Part shown: piece by piece, positions 8,315-17,528 of the stretch | How positions within the stretch are numbered: position 1 is the first letter of the stretch | Layout: each line of letters begins with the position of its first letter | The notes under the pieces: generated by a model | Seen by the model: only the letters and a program-made list of their open reading frames with translations | The model's database searches: none | Told to the model about the DNA's origin: nothing | Program-made: the position numbers and the translations under genes | NCBI RefSeq assembly: GCF_050286925.1 | Contig: NZ_JBFWFX010000001.1 | Location: forward strand, 353,210 to 417,209 | Direction of reading: 5' to 3' | Length of the DNA stretch: 64,000 bases | Source of the DNA: Caloranaerobacter sp050286925 | Lineage (GTDB): Bacteria > Bacillota > Clostridia > Tissierellales > Thermohalobacteraceae

Positions 8315-8521
8315 TTTTCTACCCCTCACCTTAAAAAATTTAAAATTATTATTATTATTGAAAATATATTTTTAATGATGTTTACCAAGAACGATCATGC
8401 TTATCACTATAAAATTTAATTAAATTGCATCCATTTTTTTATTTACTTTAGTTTTTCATAAAACTTCTGACATTATCATTTGTTAATTATATAGACATAT
8501 AGTACCATTTTGCTAATATTT

Positions 8522-8551
8522 TGTCAAATCCTATTGCTGTATTATTTGACA
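8522..8551. promoter_or_regulatory. Inverted repeat upstream of rex
   Basis: Perfect 8-bp arms TGTCAAAT (8522-8529) and ATTTGACA (8544-8551) with 14 bp between. It lies in the 438-bp gap between the divergent rex and ABC-F genes, which otherwise is AT-rich without a recognisable gene. It could be an operator; no regulator is assigned. Confidence 0.35.
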
Positions 8552-8700
8552 GGTGCTTTTAAAATTTAGTTAGATAACTAATCCTCTTTATTATTTTATA
8601 ATATTGATAATTAACTTTAAAGCAAAATATTATACAGTAAAACAACCTAGCCCATGAATTTACTACATTTGTTTTATGGTTTAACTTATATCCTTTTTCT

Positions 8701-8730
8701 GTTAAAATTATATACAAAGTATAATTTAAC
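8701..8730 (+). promoter_or_regulatory. Palindrome in the leader of the ABC-F gene
   Basis: GTTAAAATTATA / TATAATTTAAC, near-perfect arms around TACAAAG, ends eight bases before the AAAGGAG ribosome site. ABC-F genes are often controlled by leader structures, but this one lacks a GC-rich terminator stem. The role is unknown. Confidence 0.35.
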
Positions 8731-8752
8731 ATAAACTAAAGGAGTTGTCTTT

Positions 8753-10684
8753 ATGATTGTACTATCATGCAGTAATTTATCTAAATCATATGCCATATAC
8801 AAAGTCTTAGACAATATATCATTTACTATAAATAGTGGAGAAAAAATAGGTTTAGTTGGTCTGAATGGCACAGGTAAATCTACATTATTTAAAATATTAG
8901 CTGGTAAGTTAAGTAAAGATTCAGGAGAAATTTATATAGCTAAAGACCATAAAATTGGATTCCTTGAGCAAAATACACAAATAGAAAGTAATAACACAGT
9001 ATTTGAGGAAACTTTAAAAGTCTTTAAACATCTCATTGATATGGAAAAAAAATTAAGGAATTTAGAAGAAGAAATAAGTATCGAGGGCAAAAAAGGTTCA
9101 TCAACAAGACTACAAAATTTAATGAATATTTATTCAAAATTAATAGAAGAATTCAACGATAAAAACGGGTATGGTTATAAAAGTGAGATAAAAGGGGTTT
9201 TAAAAGGTTTGGGATTTACTGAAGAAGAATTTGATAAACCTATAAACAAGTTAAGTGGAGGCCAAAAAACTAGAATTTCCCTAGCAAAATTATTGCTTGA
9301 AAAACCTGATATTCTACTTTTAGACGAACCAACAAACCATCTTGACATAGAAGCTATAAACTGGCTTGAAAAGTTTATAAAAGATTATAAAGGTACTGCA
9401 ATAATAATTTCTCATGATAGATATTTTCTAGACTCTATTGTAAATAGAATATTTCTAATCGAAAATTCTACCCTTAAATCATACAATGGAAATTACTCAA
9501 CCTTTATGGAAAAGAGAAAAAAAGAAAGAAAGCTTCTACAAAAAAAATATGAAGAGCAACAAAAAGAAATTAAAAGACAGGAAGAAATTATTAGAAAGTT
9601 TATGTCATATGGTGGTAAACGATATATAAGACAAGCACAAAGCAGACAAAAAATGCTCGATAAGATGAAAAAAATCGACAAACCTATACAAGATCGAAAA
9701 AAAGCTAAGATAGTTTTTGAGCCTAAGATAAAAAGTGGTTATGAAGTTATCAAAGTAAAAGATTTATCCATGAGTTTCGGTGATTTCAAGCTTTTTAAAG
9801 ATTTGAACTTTTCTATATACAGAGGAGAAAAAGTAGGACTTATTGGTCCTAATGGTATTGGAAAAACAACATTATTCAAAATTATTTTAAGCGAAATAAA
9901 TCCGACAAGTGGTGAAATAATTTTAGGACATCATGTAAATATAGGTTATTATGATCAGGAACAATCAAATCTAAATCCTGAAAAAACTATTGTAGATGAA
10001 ATCTGGGATGAAAATCCTGATTTTGACCATTATCAAATAAGGTCTATCCTTGCAAGATTCTTATTTCAAGGAGATGATATTTTCAAAGAAATTGGCACTC
10101 TAAGTGGTGGGGAAAAAAGTCGCCTAGCCCTATTAAAATTAATGCTGTCTAAAGCAAATTTTCTTCTAATGGACGAACCTACTAATCACCTCGACATAGA
10201 TTCTAAAGAAGTTTTAGAAGATGCTCTTAAAGATTATGAAGGAACACTACTTGTCATATCTCATGATAGATATTTCTTAAATAAAGTAACAGATAAAATA
10301 TTAGAACTAAGCAGTGAAGGAATTAAAGAGTATCTCGGTAATTATGATTATTATTTAGATAAGAAAAAAGCTAATGAAATTCAAGAAGAAATTTCTGATG
10401 ATAAAACTAAAACTCAAATTAAAGCAGAAAGAAAAAGGTTGAGAGAACAACAGAAAAAAGAGAAAAAACTAAAAGAAAAAATTAAGAATTTAGAATCTAA
10501 AATCAATCAATACGAAGAAAAAATATCTGAGTTAGAAGAATATATGTGCAAACCTGAAGTCTTTAATGATCCAACTAAAAGCATGGAAATCAGTATGGAA
10601 GCTAATAGTTTAAAAAAGGAACTTGAAAAACTTTATGATGAATGGATGGAATTAACTGAAAATAGTGTGTTGTTGAAAAAGTAA
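8753..10684 (+). CDS. ABC-F family ribosome-associated ATPase
   Basis: 643 residues, start with AAAGGAG eight bases upstream. Two ABC domains carry Walker A GLNGTGKST and GPNGIGKTT, signatures LSGGQKTR and LSGGEKSR, and Walker B motifs LLLDEPTNHLD and LLMDEPTNHLD. There is no transmembrane segment. A charged linker (about 240-310) and a C-terminal coiled coil (about 545-635) follow the YdiF/Uup-like layout. Such proteins act on the ribosomal E site as translation factors; some protect against antibiotics. No residues here prove a resistance role. It is one of the few plus-strand genes. Confidence 0.92.
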   Translation: MIVLSCSNLSKSYAIYKVLDNISFTINSGEKIGLVGLNGTGKSTLFKILAGKLSKDSGEIYIAKDHKIGFLEQNTQIESNNTVFEETLKVFKHLIDMEKKLRNLEEEISIEGKKGSSTRLQNLMNIYSKLIEEFNDKNGYGYKSEIKGVLKGLGFTEEEFDKPINKLSGGQKTRISLAKLLLEKPDILLLDEPTNHLDIEAINWLEKFIKDYKGTAIIISHDRYFLDSIVNRIFLIENSTLKSYNGNYSTFMEKRKKERKLLQKKYEEQQKEIKRQEEIIRKFMSYGGKRYIRQAQSRQKMLDKMKKIDKPIQDRKKAKIVFEPKIKSGYEVIKVKDLSMSFGDFKLFKDLNFSIYRGEKVGLIGPNGIGKTTLFKIILSEINPTSGEIILGHHVNIGYYDQEQSNLNPEKTIVDEIWDENPDFDHYQIRSILARFLFQGDDIFKEIGTLSGGEKSRLALLKLMLSKANFLLMDEPTNHLDIDSKEVLEDALKDYEGTLLVISHDRYFLNKVTDKILELSSEGIKEYLGNYDYYLDKKKANEIQEEISDDKTKTQIKAERKRLREQQKKEKKLKEKIKNLESKINQYEEKISELEEYMCKPEVFNDPTKSMEISMEANSLKKELEKLYDEWMELTENSVLLKK

Positions 10685-10748
10685 ATTCTTATGAAAATAA
10701 CTCTCATGCGAAAGAATTTTAAAAAAACTTAAGACTCAAATTTTTCAA

Positions 10749-10777
10749 TTGACATACCAGATTATATATTGTATGAT
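10749..10777 (+). promoter_or_regulatory. Sigma-A promoter of bioY
   Basis: Consensus -35 TTGACA (10749-10754), 17-bp spacer, -10 TATGAT (10772-10777). The transcription start would fall inside the BirA box that follows. Confidence 0.85.
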
Positions 10778-10779
10778 TT

Positions 10780-10814
10780 AATTGTCAACTTAATATTATG
10801 TTAAGTTGACAATT
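10780..10814 (+). promoter_or_regulatory. BirA-type biotin operator
   Basis: A perfect palindrome: AATTGTCAACTTAA, 7 bp, TTAAGTTGACAATT. The half sites TTGTCAAC and GTTGACAA are 15 bp apart, the spacing of Firmicutes BirA boxes. It covers the predicted bioY transcription start. Biotinoyl-AMP-bound BirA would repress. Assignment rests on site layout plus the downstream bioY. Confidence 0.8.
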
Positions 10815-10837
10815 ATTTTTTTATGGGAGGTATTAGT

Positions 10838-11389
10838 ATGTCAACAAGAAACTTAGTCTTTTCAGCAATGTTTGCTGCACTAACTGCAGTATGTGCTCAA
10901 ATATTTATTAACTTACCTTTTACGCCTATTCCTGTTACTCTACAAGTTTTAGCTGTATTCTTATCAGGAATTATATTAGGCAGTCGAATGGGAGCTTTAT
11001 CGCAATTAGTTTACCTACTTATAGGTGCAATCGGTGTTCCTGTATTTGCTAGCTTTTCTGGTGGTTTACAAGTATTAGTTGGATATACAGGAGGTTTTTT
11101 AATTGCCTTCCCTATAGCTAGTTTTGTAATTGGAAAAATAGTGGAGTCTTACAGTAAAACTTCTCCAAAAGTAAACTTAGCTATAAATACTTTAGCTATG
11201 ATAATAGGACTAATTATTATTTACTTAATGGGAGCAATTCAATACGCAATAATTGCTAAAGTTAGCTTTATTAACTCACTAAGCGTAACTGTATTACCTT
11301 TTATATTTGCAGACTTACTTAAATTAATTGCCGCTATTTTAATAGCTGTACCTGTTAAAAAAGCTTTAAAAAATGCAAAGTTGATATAG
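10838..11389 (+). CDS. bioY: Biotin ECF transporter substrate-binding protein BioY
   Basis: 183 residues from ATG 10838, GGGAGGT at 10825-10831. Six hydrophobic helices and the BioY pattern FAALTAVCAQIFINLPFTPIPVTLQ near the N-terminus, with GGLQVLVGYTGGF later. It captures biotin and works with a shared energising module (EcfA/A'/T) encoded elsewhere. A BirA box overlaps its promoter, so it is induced by biotin shortage. No biotin synthesis genes are visible here, suggesting the cell imports biotin. Confidence 0.95.
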   Translation: MSTRNLVFSAMFAALTAVCAQIFINLPFTPIPVTLQVLAVFLSGIILGSRMGALSQLVYLLIGAIGVPVFASFSGGLQVLVGYTGGFLIAFPIASFVIGKIVESYSKTSPKVNLAINTLAMIIGLIIIYLMGAIQYAIIAKVSFINSLSVTVLPFIFADLLKLIAAILIAVPVKKALKNAKLI

Positions 11390-11416
11390 GTTAGATACTT
11401 GGTACTTGGTACTAGG

Positions 11417-11473
11417 TGTGGACAAGGTGCAAATTATGTCAACATTCTACAATGCAACTTGTCCACATTTTTT
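11417..11473 (+). terminator. Terminator of bioY
   Basis: Stem TGTGGACAAG / CTTGTCCACA (11417-11426, 11458-11467), extended by an inner TGCA/TGCA pair, followed by T6. Confidence 0.75.
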
Positions 11474-11499
11474 ATCTTACATTACTTAGAATTTTTATT

Positions 11500-11638
11500 T
11501 TATCCAAATAATCCACAAAAAATTCACATTATCCACATACTTATCCACATTTATATATTAAGTCAGTAACAAACTTATATTTATTTTCCACATTATCCAC
11601 AATTATTTGTTAAAATAGAAACTATGTTCTGTGGACAA
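11500..11638. promoter_or_regulatory. DnaA-box cluster 1
   Basis: Perfect TTATCCACA at 11529-11537, 11541-11549 and 11593-11601. One-mismatch boxes lie at 11500-11508, 11509-11517, 11584-11592 and (reverse) 11630-11638. It sits in the 321-bp gap between convergent bioY and tsaD, so it is not a promoter. It resembles non-oriC DnaA-box clusters used to titrate or regulate DnaA. Confidence 0.6.
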
Positions 11639-11710
11639 GACGTGTCTAATTATTAGTAATAATGTCGAAATAATATTTATATTTAGTTTACATAAATATA
11701 TCTACATAAT

Positions 11711-12745
11711 TTAATATTTCCTCTCTCCAAGTTTGAGATTAGGTATCGCATTTAACGTTAAATCAGCTCTATACCCTTTTAAATAGTCATAATATGCAGC
11801 ACAACCAATCATCGCTGCATTGTCTGTGCATAATTTTTTTGATGGATATCTTAATTCTAATCCTTCTTCAATACATCTTTTACTCATAAAATTTCTTAAT
11901 CCTTCATTTGCTGCTACACCACCAGCTAAAGCAACTATATTAACTTTTTTATCCTTAGCTGCTTTTATCGTCTTTTCTACTAAAACCTCTATAACAGATT
12001 GCTGAAAACTAGCTGCTACATCTTCCACTACTATTTCTATACCTTTTTGTTTAGAATTGTTTAAATAATTTAACACAGCAGATTTCAATCCACTAAAGCT
12101 AAAATCGAAACTCCCATCATCTAAATATACTCTAGGAAAATCGATAGCATTTTTATTACCTTCTTTAGCTAATTTATCTATAATAGGCCCTCCTGGATAT
12201 CCAAGTCCTAATGCTCTTGCAACTTTATCAAATGCCTCTCCAGCAGCATCATCTCTAGTCTTACCAATTATTTCGTATTCTCCATAATCTTTAACTAAAA
12301 CTAAGTGTGTATGCCCTCCTGATACTACTAAACAAACAAATGGAGGCTTTAGCTCTTTATGCTCTATAAAATTAGCACATATGTGTCCTTCTATATGATT
12401 TACTCCTACTAAAGGTATATCTTTCCCAAAGGCTATGGCTTTAGCCGTAGATACCCCAACTAGCAAAGCTCCAACTAATCCTGGACCATATGTAACTCCT
12501 ATATTATCTATATCATCAAATGTAACATCAGCTTCATCTAAAGCTTGTTGAATAATTATATTAATATTTTCAATATGCTTTCTTGAAGCAACTTCTGGAA
12601 CAACTCCACCAAATTTTTTGTGTATTTCTATTTGAGAAGAAATAATGTTAGATAATACTTCTCTACCATTCTTTACAATAGCGACAGATGTCTCATCACA
12701 AGAAGTTTCTATGGCTAAAGTTATAATATCTTTCTTACTTTCCAA
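11711..12745 (-). CDS. tsaD: tRNA threonylcarbamoyladenosine transferase subunit TsaD
   Basis: 344 residues from a TTG start at 12745, with GGAGGG seven bases upstream. ASKHA fold with ETSCDETS at the N-terminus, metal ligands in GVNHIEGHICAN, and VSGGHTHLVLV. With TsaB and TsaE it transfers threonylcarbamoyl to A37 of ANN-decoding tRNAs. Its partners are encoded separately at 18159-19339. The gene ends within 75 bases of DnaA-box cluster 1. Confidence 0.96.
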   Translation of the reverse strand: MESKKDIITLAIETSCDETSVAIVKNGREVLSNIISSQIEIHKKFGGVVPEVASRKHIENINIIIQQALDEADVTFDDIDNIGVTYGPGLVGALLVGVSTAKAIAFGKDIPLVGVNHIEGHICANFIEHKELKPPFVCLVVSGGHTHLVLVKDYGEYEIIGKTRDDAAGEAFDKVARALGLGYPGGPIIDKLAKEGNKNAIDFPRVYLDDGSFDFSFSGLKSAVLNYLNNSKQKGIEIVVEDVAASFQQSVIEVLVEKTIKAAKDKKVNIVALAGGVAANEGLRNFMSKRCIEEGLELRYPSKKLCTDNAAMIGCAAYYDYLKGYRADLTLNAIPNLKLGERKY

Positions 12746-12985
12746 ATCTTATCCCTCCACTTCATTCATATATGGTATATTATAACCTAACGACTGAAGA
12801 GATACTAGAGAATTTAAGTGCAGGTACTTGGTATTAATTTAAATTGAAAATGAAAAATGTAAAATTAATTTTAAATTTCTAGTTTTACATTTTAGGTTTT
12901 TCGTTGTCTTTCCTTATCAAAAACATACATAATATTGACTAATAAACCAATACTAAATATATATCCTATTTAGGAGAGTGTAGAA

Positions 12986-13135
12986 ATGGAAAAGAGGAAA
13001 TCTCTTTATAATAGAATTGCAGAAGCTAACATTCTACCTGATGGATTATTAAAAGAAGTTAGCTATGACGATTTAGCCTTAGCGATAGTTGCTAAAAACA
13101 GACCATTAGCTTCAAAAAATGAAAAGAAAATTTAA
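12986..13135 (+). CDS. Small uncharacterised protein, 49 residues
   Basis: ATG 12986 with TAGGAGAG eight bases upstream and a terminator eight bases after the stop. Sequence begins MEKRKSLYNRIAEANILPDG and has the segment VSYDDLALAIVAKNRP. It is soluble, mixed charge, with no Cys and no membrane segment. A good ribosome site and a dedicated terminator support a real gene. I do not recognise a family. Confidence 0.65.
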   Translation: MEKRKSLYNRIAEANILPDGLLKEVSYDDLALAIVAKNRPLASKNEKKI

Positions 13136-13143
13136 AATAATTT

Positions 13144-13166
13144 GGGGCACCATATGGTGCCCTTTT
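13144..13166. terminator. Bidirectional terminator
   Basis: Perfect 18-bp palindrome GGGCACCAT/ATGGTGCCC then TTTT on the plus strand. It separates the convergent small genes 12986-13135 and 13165-13368, overlapping the stop codon of the latter. Confidence 0.85.
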
Positions 13167-13368
13167 AGTCTAATTTTACATCCATATTTGATAGTATTTC
13201 ATCTACTAGATTAATATCACATTTATTGTCTTCAGTAAAGTGTTCGCAATTTACGCAGCTTTTACTTTTATCGTCAGTTGCTACTGTAGAACTTACCATA
13301 GAAGCTCCCTTTGGTCTATACTGGCTGCAATTTTGAGCTACCATTTTTAATTGTTCTCTGCTGGCCAT
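13165..13368 (-). CDS. Small Cys-containing protein, 67 residues
   Basis: ATG 13368 preceded by AAGGAGGG. Four Cys (residues 14, 38, 41 and 49): a lone N-terminal one and SCVNCEHFTEDNKCDI, a CxxC plus distal Cys that could bind a metal. Also NCSQYRPKGASMV near the N-terminus. Such short proteins are common in Clostridia without known function. It does not look like a RiPP precursor, since the Cys are not in a C-terminal core. Confidence 0.7.
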   Translation of the reverse strand: MASREQLKMVAQNCSQYRPKGASMVSSTVATDDKSKSCVNCEHFTEDNKCDINLVDEILSNMDVKLD

Positions 13369-13454
13369 CCGTCACCCTCCTTTTATCTTTTGCACTTATT
13401 ATTTCAAATATATACTATTATTATTCATTTTATGGATTGTGACGGTTTAATAAT

Positions 13455-14195
13455 TTACATTGTAGCCTTCAAAGTAGCTAAGCCCCCAACTATTAAAATC
13501 CAAGTTATCCAAGGCAATAATACTGCCAAAGTAGATTTTTTTCTTGATATTCCATATACTTGAGAAATGCCTATAATAGCTAATATCTGATACCAAATTA
13601 TGAATACATCAATTTGAGACAATATCATGTATAGTAAATTACCATTCATTGATTCCGGCAATAGTACTGCAAAATTAATAAGTACCTCAAATTTTCCTAT
13701 TATTAAAGATATGATAGTTATAATAACCTGCCCTAACAATACGGGTATGTAAGCATGTGAAACAACTGAAAAAGCATCTTTAAATCTTCCATCTCCTCCA
13801 AAAACAGATGCAAGCCCATTAGTTAAAAAGCTCTTAAACACCCAAATAACTATAGGAGTAACGGCTATTACAATTATTGATATATACACCTGTGTATTAA
13901 CTAAGCCTTCTAAATTTGATACTTCTGTGCCCTGTTTTGCTAACTGTTCCATCATCTTGGTATTTAAAAATTCCCTATAACTGTCTAATCTTAATAATAT
14001 TAATAACGCCATTCCAATACTAACTAATAATATTGGAAATAAAACTCTAGGATACTCTCTTAAATTATCAAATAGTTTTACAGGATTTGTAAATACATAC
14101 TTTAACCTTTCCCACCAAGTAAATGGTCTAATTTCATTTTCATTCTCATTTTCATTTATAATTTCGTTATTGTTTTGATTTAAATTTTCAGTCAT
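13455..14195 (-). CDS. Yip1 family membrane protein
   Basis: 246 residues with AAAAGGAGTGGG upstream. An Asn/Glu-rich cytoplasmic N-terminus (about 1-24) precedes FTWWERLKYVFTNPVKLFDNLRE, the usual entry of bacterial Yip1-domain proteins, then five hydrophobic segments. It follows the MacB-like permease gene by 30 bases and is probably co-transcribed with that exporter. Its function in bacteria is not defined. Confidence 0.8.
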   Translation of the reverse strand: MTENLNQNNNEIINENENENEIRPFTWWERLKYVFTNPVKLFDNLREYPRVLFPILLVSIGMALLILLRLDSYREFLNTKMMEQLAKQGTEVSNLEGLVNTQVYISIIVIAVTPIVIWVFKSFLTNGLASVFGGDGRFKDAFSVVSHAYIPVLLGQVIITIISLIIGKFEVLINFAVLLPESMNGNLLYMILSQIDVFIIWYQILAIIGISQVYGISRKKSTLAVLLPWITWILIVGGLATLKATM

Positions 14196-14225
14196 AATCC
14201 CACTCCTTTTAATTTTTTTGTTATT

Positions 14226-15449
14226 TTACTCATATCTTAATGCTTCTATTGGGTCAAGCTTTGCAGCTTTATTAGCTGGATATATTCCAAAGAATATTCC
14301 AACACCAGCAGAAAACAATACCGCTATTAAAATAGTAGCTATCGATACTGTTGGTGGCAAGCCCATTGAAACAGCGATAATATTTGCAATAATTAAACCT
14401 AAAATCGTTCCTATTAACCCCCCTATACCTGATATTATCATAGCTTCAACTAAAAACTGCATAAGAATATCCTTTCGTCTAGCACCTATAGCTTTTCTTA
14501 TACCTATTTCCCTTGTCCTCTCTGTTACAGATACAAGCATTATATTCATTACACCAATTCCACCAACTAATAAAGATATTGCCGCTATTGCACCTACAAC
14601 TTTTGACAAAATCCCTAACACATTATCCATAATTTGCATTTGCTTCTTTGCACTTTGACTCATATAATAATTGTTACCCGAATTTCTATGACGTCTTTCT
14701 ATGAGCTTTATTATATCTTTAGAGACTGTCTCAATTCTGCTGCTATCTACCATATTTACTTCAATAGCCCAGTATCTATCACCATATCCTAATTTTTTCA
14801 TATATGTTACAGGCAAATATATATTCGTAGGTATTTCTTGCCCAAATTTTTCAGCTAACTTTTCAAATGAAGAAGCTTTAGATTCATATATTCCAACTAT
14901 TGTAAATGATATCTTTGAATATCCAGTATCTACAAGAATTTTTTCTCCTATAACATCAGTTCTTTTAAATAATTCCATTGCAAGTTCTTTATCTATTACT
15001 CCAACACTTCTTTTCCCTTTTATATCTGACTCTAATAAAAATCTACCATTAACAATATCTATACTCTCAATTTTATTGTAATCTTCATTTACTCCATATA
15101 ATGTAACTGAAGCTGTCTCTCTACCTTTATTTGCCTTACCACCAATATTAAAATTAGGAGATATCGCCTTTATGTCATCTTTAAATACTCTTTTAATATT
15201 TTCAATATCACCATCATCAAAACGATCTCTATATTTTGGATTCGCGCTCCAATTCATCCAAAAAACAACTCTATTTGCACCAAATCTCTCAAATTCACTT
15301 CCTATTTTTGCTTTACTACCTTGTCCTAAAGACACAATAGTAATTACTGATGCAATGCCTATTATTATTCCTAGCATTGTTAAAAATGAACGCATTCTAT
15401 TAGCCCAGAGGCTAGAAAGTGCAACCTTTATACTTTCTAAGAAATTCAT
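14226..15449 (-). CDS. MacB-like ABC transporter permease
   Basis: 407 residues. N-terminal TM helix (MNFLESIKVALSSLWANRMR, then FLTMLGIIIGIASVITIVSLGQGSK), a large extracytoplasmic MacB periplasmic-core domain (about 50-250), and three C-terminal helices of the FtsX domain with SVTERTREIGIRKAIGARR. It is the mechanotransmission-type permease of the tripartite-like exporter made with the two genes upstream. In Gram-positives such systems export peptides or lipophilic compounds, sometimes for self-protection. The substrate is unknown. Confidence 0.92.
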   Translation of the reverse strand: MNFLESIKVALSSLWANRMRSFLTMLGIIIGIASVITIVSLGQGSKAKIGSEFERFGANRVVFWMNWSANPKYRDRFDDGDIENIKRVFKDDIKAISPNFNIGGKANKGRETASVTLYGVNEDYNKIESIDIVNGRFLLESDIKGKRSVGVIDKELAMELFKRTDVIGEKILVDTGYSKISFTIVGIYESKASSFEKLAEKFGQEIPTNIYLPVTYMKKLGYGDRYWAIEVNMVDSSRIETVSKDIIKLIERRHRNSGNNYYMSQSAKKQMQIMDNVLGILSKVVGAIAAISLLVGGIGVMNIMLVSVTERTREIGIRKAIGARRKDILMQFLVEAMIISGIGGLIGTILGLIIANIIAVSMGLPPTVSIATILIAVLFSAGVGIFFGIYPANKAAKLDPIEALRYE

Positions 15450-15486
15450 ATTCTCACCTCTTCTCCTGTCCTCATATTATAAATGC

Positions 15487-16164
15487 TCATTTAATCTGCT
15501 TATCTTCTATAATCATCCCATCCCTAAATGTAACAACTCTTTTAGCCTTCTGAGCTATATCTGGTTCATGAGTTACAATAATTATCGTTACTCCTTCTTC
15601 ATTAAGTTTTTTAAAAATATCCATAATTTCTTCTCCAGATTTTGTGTCTAAGTTACCTGTCGGCTCATCAGCCAATATTATTGCCGGATTATTAACCAAA
15701 GCTCTAGCTATAGCAACTCTCTGTCTTTGTCCTCCAGACATTTCATTAGGTTTGTGATTTATTCTATCTCCAAGCCCAACCTTTTCTAACAGTTCTATAG
15801 CTCTCTTTCTTCTTTCTTTTGCTGGAACTCCTGCATACATCATTGGAAGTTCAACATTTTTTAGTGCAGTTGTTCTTGATAGTAAATTAAATGCTTGAAA
15901 TACAAAACCTATCTTTCTATTTCTTATCACAGCTAATTCATCATCATTCAATCCTTGAATACTTACTCCGTCCAGTATATACTTTCCTTTTGTTGGTTTA
16001 TCTAAACACCCAAGTATATTCATTAAAGTCGATTTTCCAGAACCTGACGGTCCCATAATAGCAACAAATTCCTCTTTTTCAATATTAAGATTAATATCTT
16101 TTAGTGCAGTAACAGAAACATTTCCCATTTTATATACCTTAGTTAATCCCTCTAATTTAATCAT
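15487..16164 (-). CDS. MacB/LolD-type ABC ATPase
   Basis: 225 residues. Walker A GPSGSGKST, Q-loop FVFQAFNLLSRTTA, signature MSGGQRQR, Walker B IILADEPTGNLD, H-loop VTHEPD. This is the MacB/LolD/SalX subgroup that pairs with MacB_PCD permeases. Its ATG overlaps the stop of the membrane-fusion gene by four bases (ATGA), so translation is coupled. Confidence 0.95.
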   Translation of the reverse strand: MIKLEGLTKVYKMGNVSVTALKDINLNIEKEEFVAIMGPSGSGKSTLMNILGCLDKPTKGKYILDGVSIQGLNDDELAVIRNRKIGFVFQAFNLLSRTTALKNVELPMMYAGVPAKERRKRAIELLEKVGLGDRINHKPNEMSGGQRQRVAIARALVNNPAIILADEPTGNLDTKSGEEIMDIFKKLNEEGVTIIIVTHEPDIAQKAKRVVTFRDGMIIEDKQIK

Positions 16165-17417
16165 TTCTTATCACCTTTCAATATACTAACGTCCATTCCA
16201 TCCTTTATTTTTTCAGTAGGATTTAGTATTATTTGATCTCCTTCTTTTAAATCTTTAGAAATTATTTCTACTTTTAAGTCTCCTTCAACGCCTATCAAAA
16301 CTGGAATTTCTACTGCTTTACCTGCTTCTACTTTAAATACGACTATACTTCCATCTTTTTTATGATATAGAGCTTCATACGGAACTACTAAAGCATCTTT
16401 CTTGTTTGCAGTATTAATAGAAACATCTGCTGAAAACCCTGGTTTTATTTTTTCATCAGGATTTAATATATCAATCTTTACTTTTACATTTGTTTCAATA
16501 CCTCTTCCTGTATTCATTTCAGTTGCTATAGGTGATATATATGAAACTTTGCCTTTATATTCTTGATTTTTAAATGCCTCCCCAGTTATTTTAACTTCTT
16601 GCCCTAATTTTATATCATTTACGTCATATTCACTAATATTTACTTCTATTTCTAAGTTACTTATATCATCAATAACAAACAAAGGTGAAGCTGTATTAGC
16701 CGGTATCCCAAGTTTAGCACCCGAATAAACAACAACTCCGTCTATTGGGCTTTTTATTATAGATTTACTAAGAGCTTCTTTCTGTTTTTTTAAATTTAAT
16801 TCTTGTAATTCAACTCTCTTCTTTTGACTTTCTATATTTCTAGTTTTATTTGCATCTTCTAACTGTTTCTGAGCTAATTCAAAGCTAATCTTAGCTGCAG
16901 TTAGTGCTGACTTGTCAGCATCTAATTGTGCTTTGCTTATCGCCCCTGCCTCATATAATTTAACAGAATTCTGATATTTCTTTTGAGCATTTTCATAATT
17001 TAATTTTGCATTTTCTAAATTTTTCTCAAGTTGAAAAGTATCTTTGCCTTCAAGCATATCCTTTAAAATCTGTTTTTCTATTTCCAAGTTGATTTCTGCA
17101 GTCTTTATATTAAATTCAATATCCTCTGTATCAAGCTTTACTAATATTTGCCCTTTAGATACTCTATCCCCTTCCTTAACTAGTATTTCTTTTATTGTAT
17201 ATGGAAGTGTTGTTACTACATTTCTATTAACTTTAGATTTTATAGTACCATCTGAAATTATTGTTGAAGATATGTCCTCCTTAGATACTTCAACTACTTT
17301 TACAAATATTCCTTTTCTATCTTCCTTCTTTGCCGCTTTGTATGCTCCCACTCCTATTATCGCTATTCCTAAAATCACTAATAGAGAAATTGCTAAAACC
17401 TTTTTCCTCTTTGCCAT
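16161..17417 (-). CDS. HlyD/MacA-like efflux adaptor protein
   Basis: 418 residues. Start at 17417 (MAKRKKVLAISLLVILGIAI) supported by AGGAGG six bases upstream. One N-terminal TM anchor, then a biotinyl-lipoyl hairpin (LVKEGDRVSKGQILVKLDTEDIE), a long coiled coil (about 90-205), return lipoyl half (SPIDGVVVYSGAKLGIP) and beta-barrel domains. It extends the ABC exporter outside the membrane. It is first in the operon, followed by ATPase, permease and Yip1 gene. Confidence 0.92.
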   Translation of the reverse strand: MAKRKKVLAISLLVILGIAIIGVGAYKAAKKEDRKGIFVKVVEVSKEDISSTIISDGTIKSKVNRNVVTTLPYTIKEILVKEGDRVSKGQILVKLDTEDIEFNIKTAEINLEIEKQILKDMLEGKDTFQLEKNLENAKLNYENAQKKYQNSVKLYEAGAISKAQLDADKSALTAAKISFELAQKQLEDANKTRNIESQKKRVELQELNLKKQKEALSKSIIKSPIDGVVVYSGAKLGIPANTASPLFVIDDISNLEIEVNISEYDVNDIKLGQEVKITGEAFKNQEYKGKVSYISPIATEMNTGRGIETNVKVKIDILNPDEKIKPGFSADVSINTANKKDALVVPYEALYHKKDGSIVVFKVEAGKAVEIPVLIGVEGDLKVEIISKDLKEGDQIILNPTEKIKDGMDVSILKGDKK

Positions 17418-17528
17418 ATAAAAACCTCCTGTCCATTTAAATATGTCTATCACTTTCTTTACTTATCTTACTTCTACAAAATTATTCAATTTCCTGCCAA
17501 AACATTAAATTTAATGAAATTAATAAAT

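Noticed and set aside
8330..8752. Rex operator in the rex upstream region
   Set aside because: I looked for TTGTTAA-N4-TTAACAA; only half-like sequences such as TTGTTAATTATATAG are present.
11500..11638. Chromosomal origin oriC
   Set aside because: No dnaA, dnaN, rpmH or rnpA nearby and no obvious unwinding element; a secondary DnaA cluster is more likely.
13165..13368. Second RiPP precursor (Cys-containing small ORF)
   Set aside because: Cys are spread as a lone Cys, a CxxC and a distal Cys, with no leader/core layout and no modifying enzymes adjacent.
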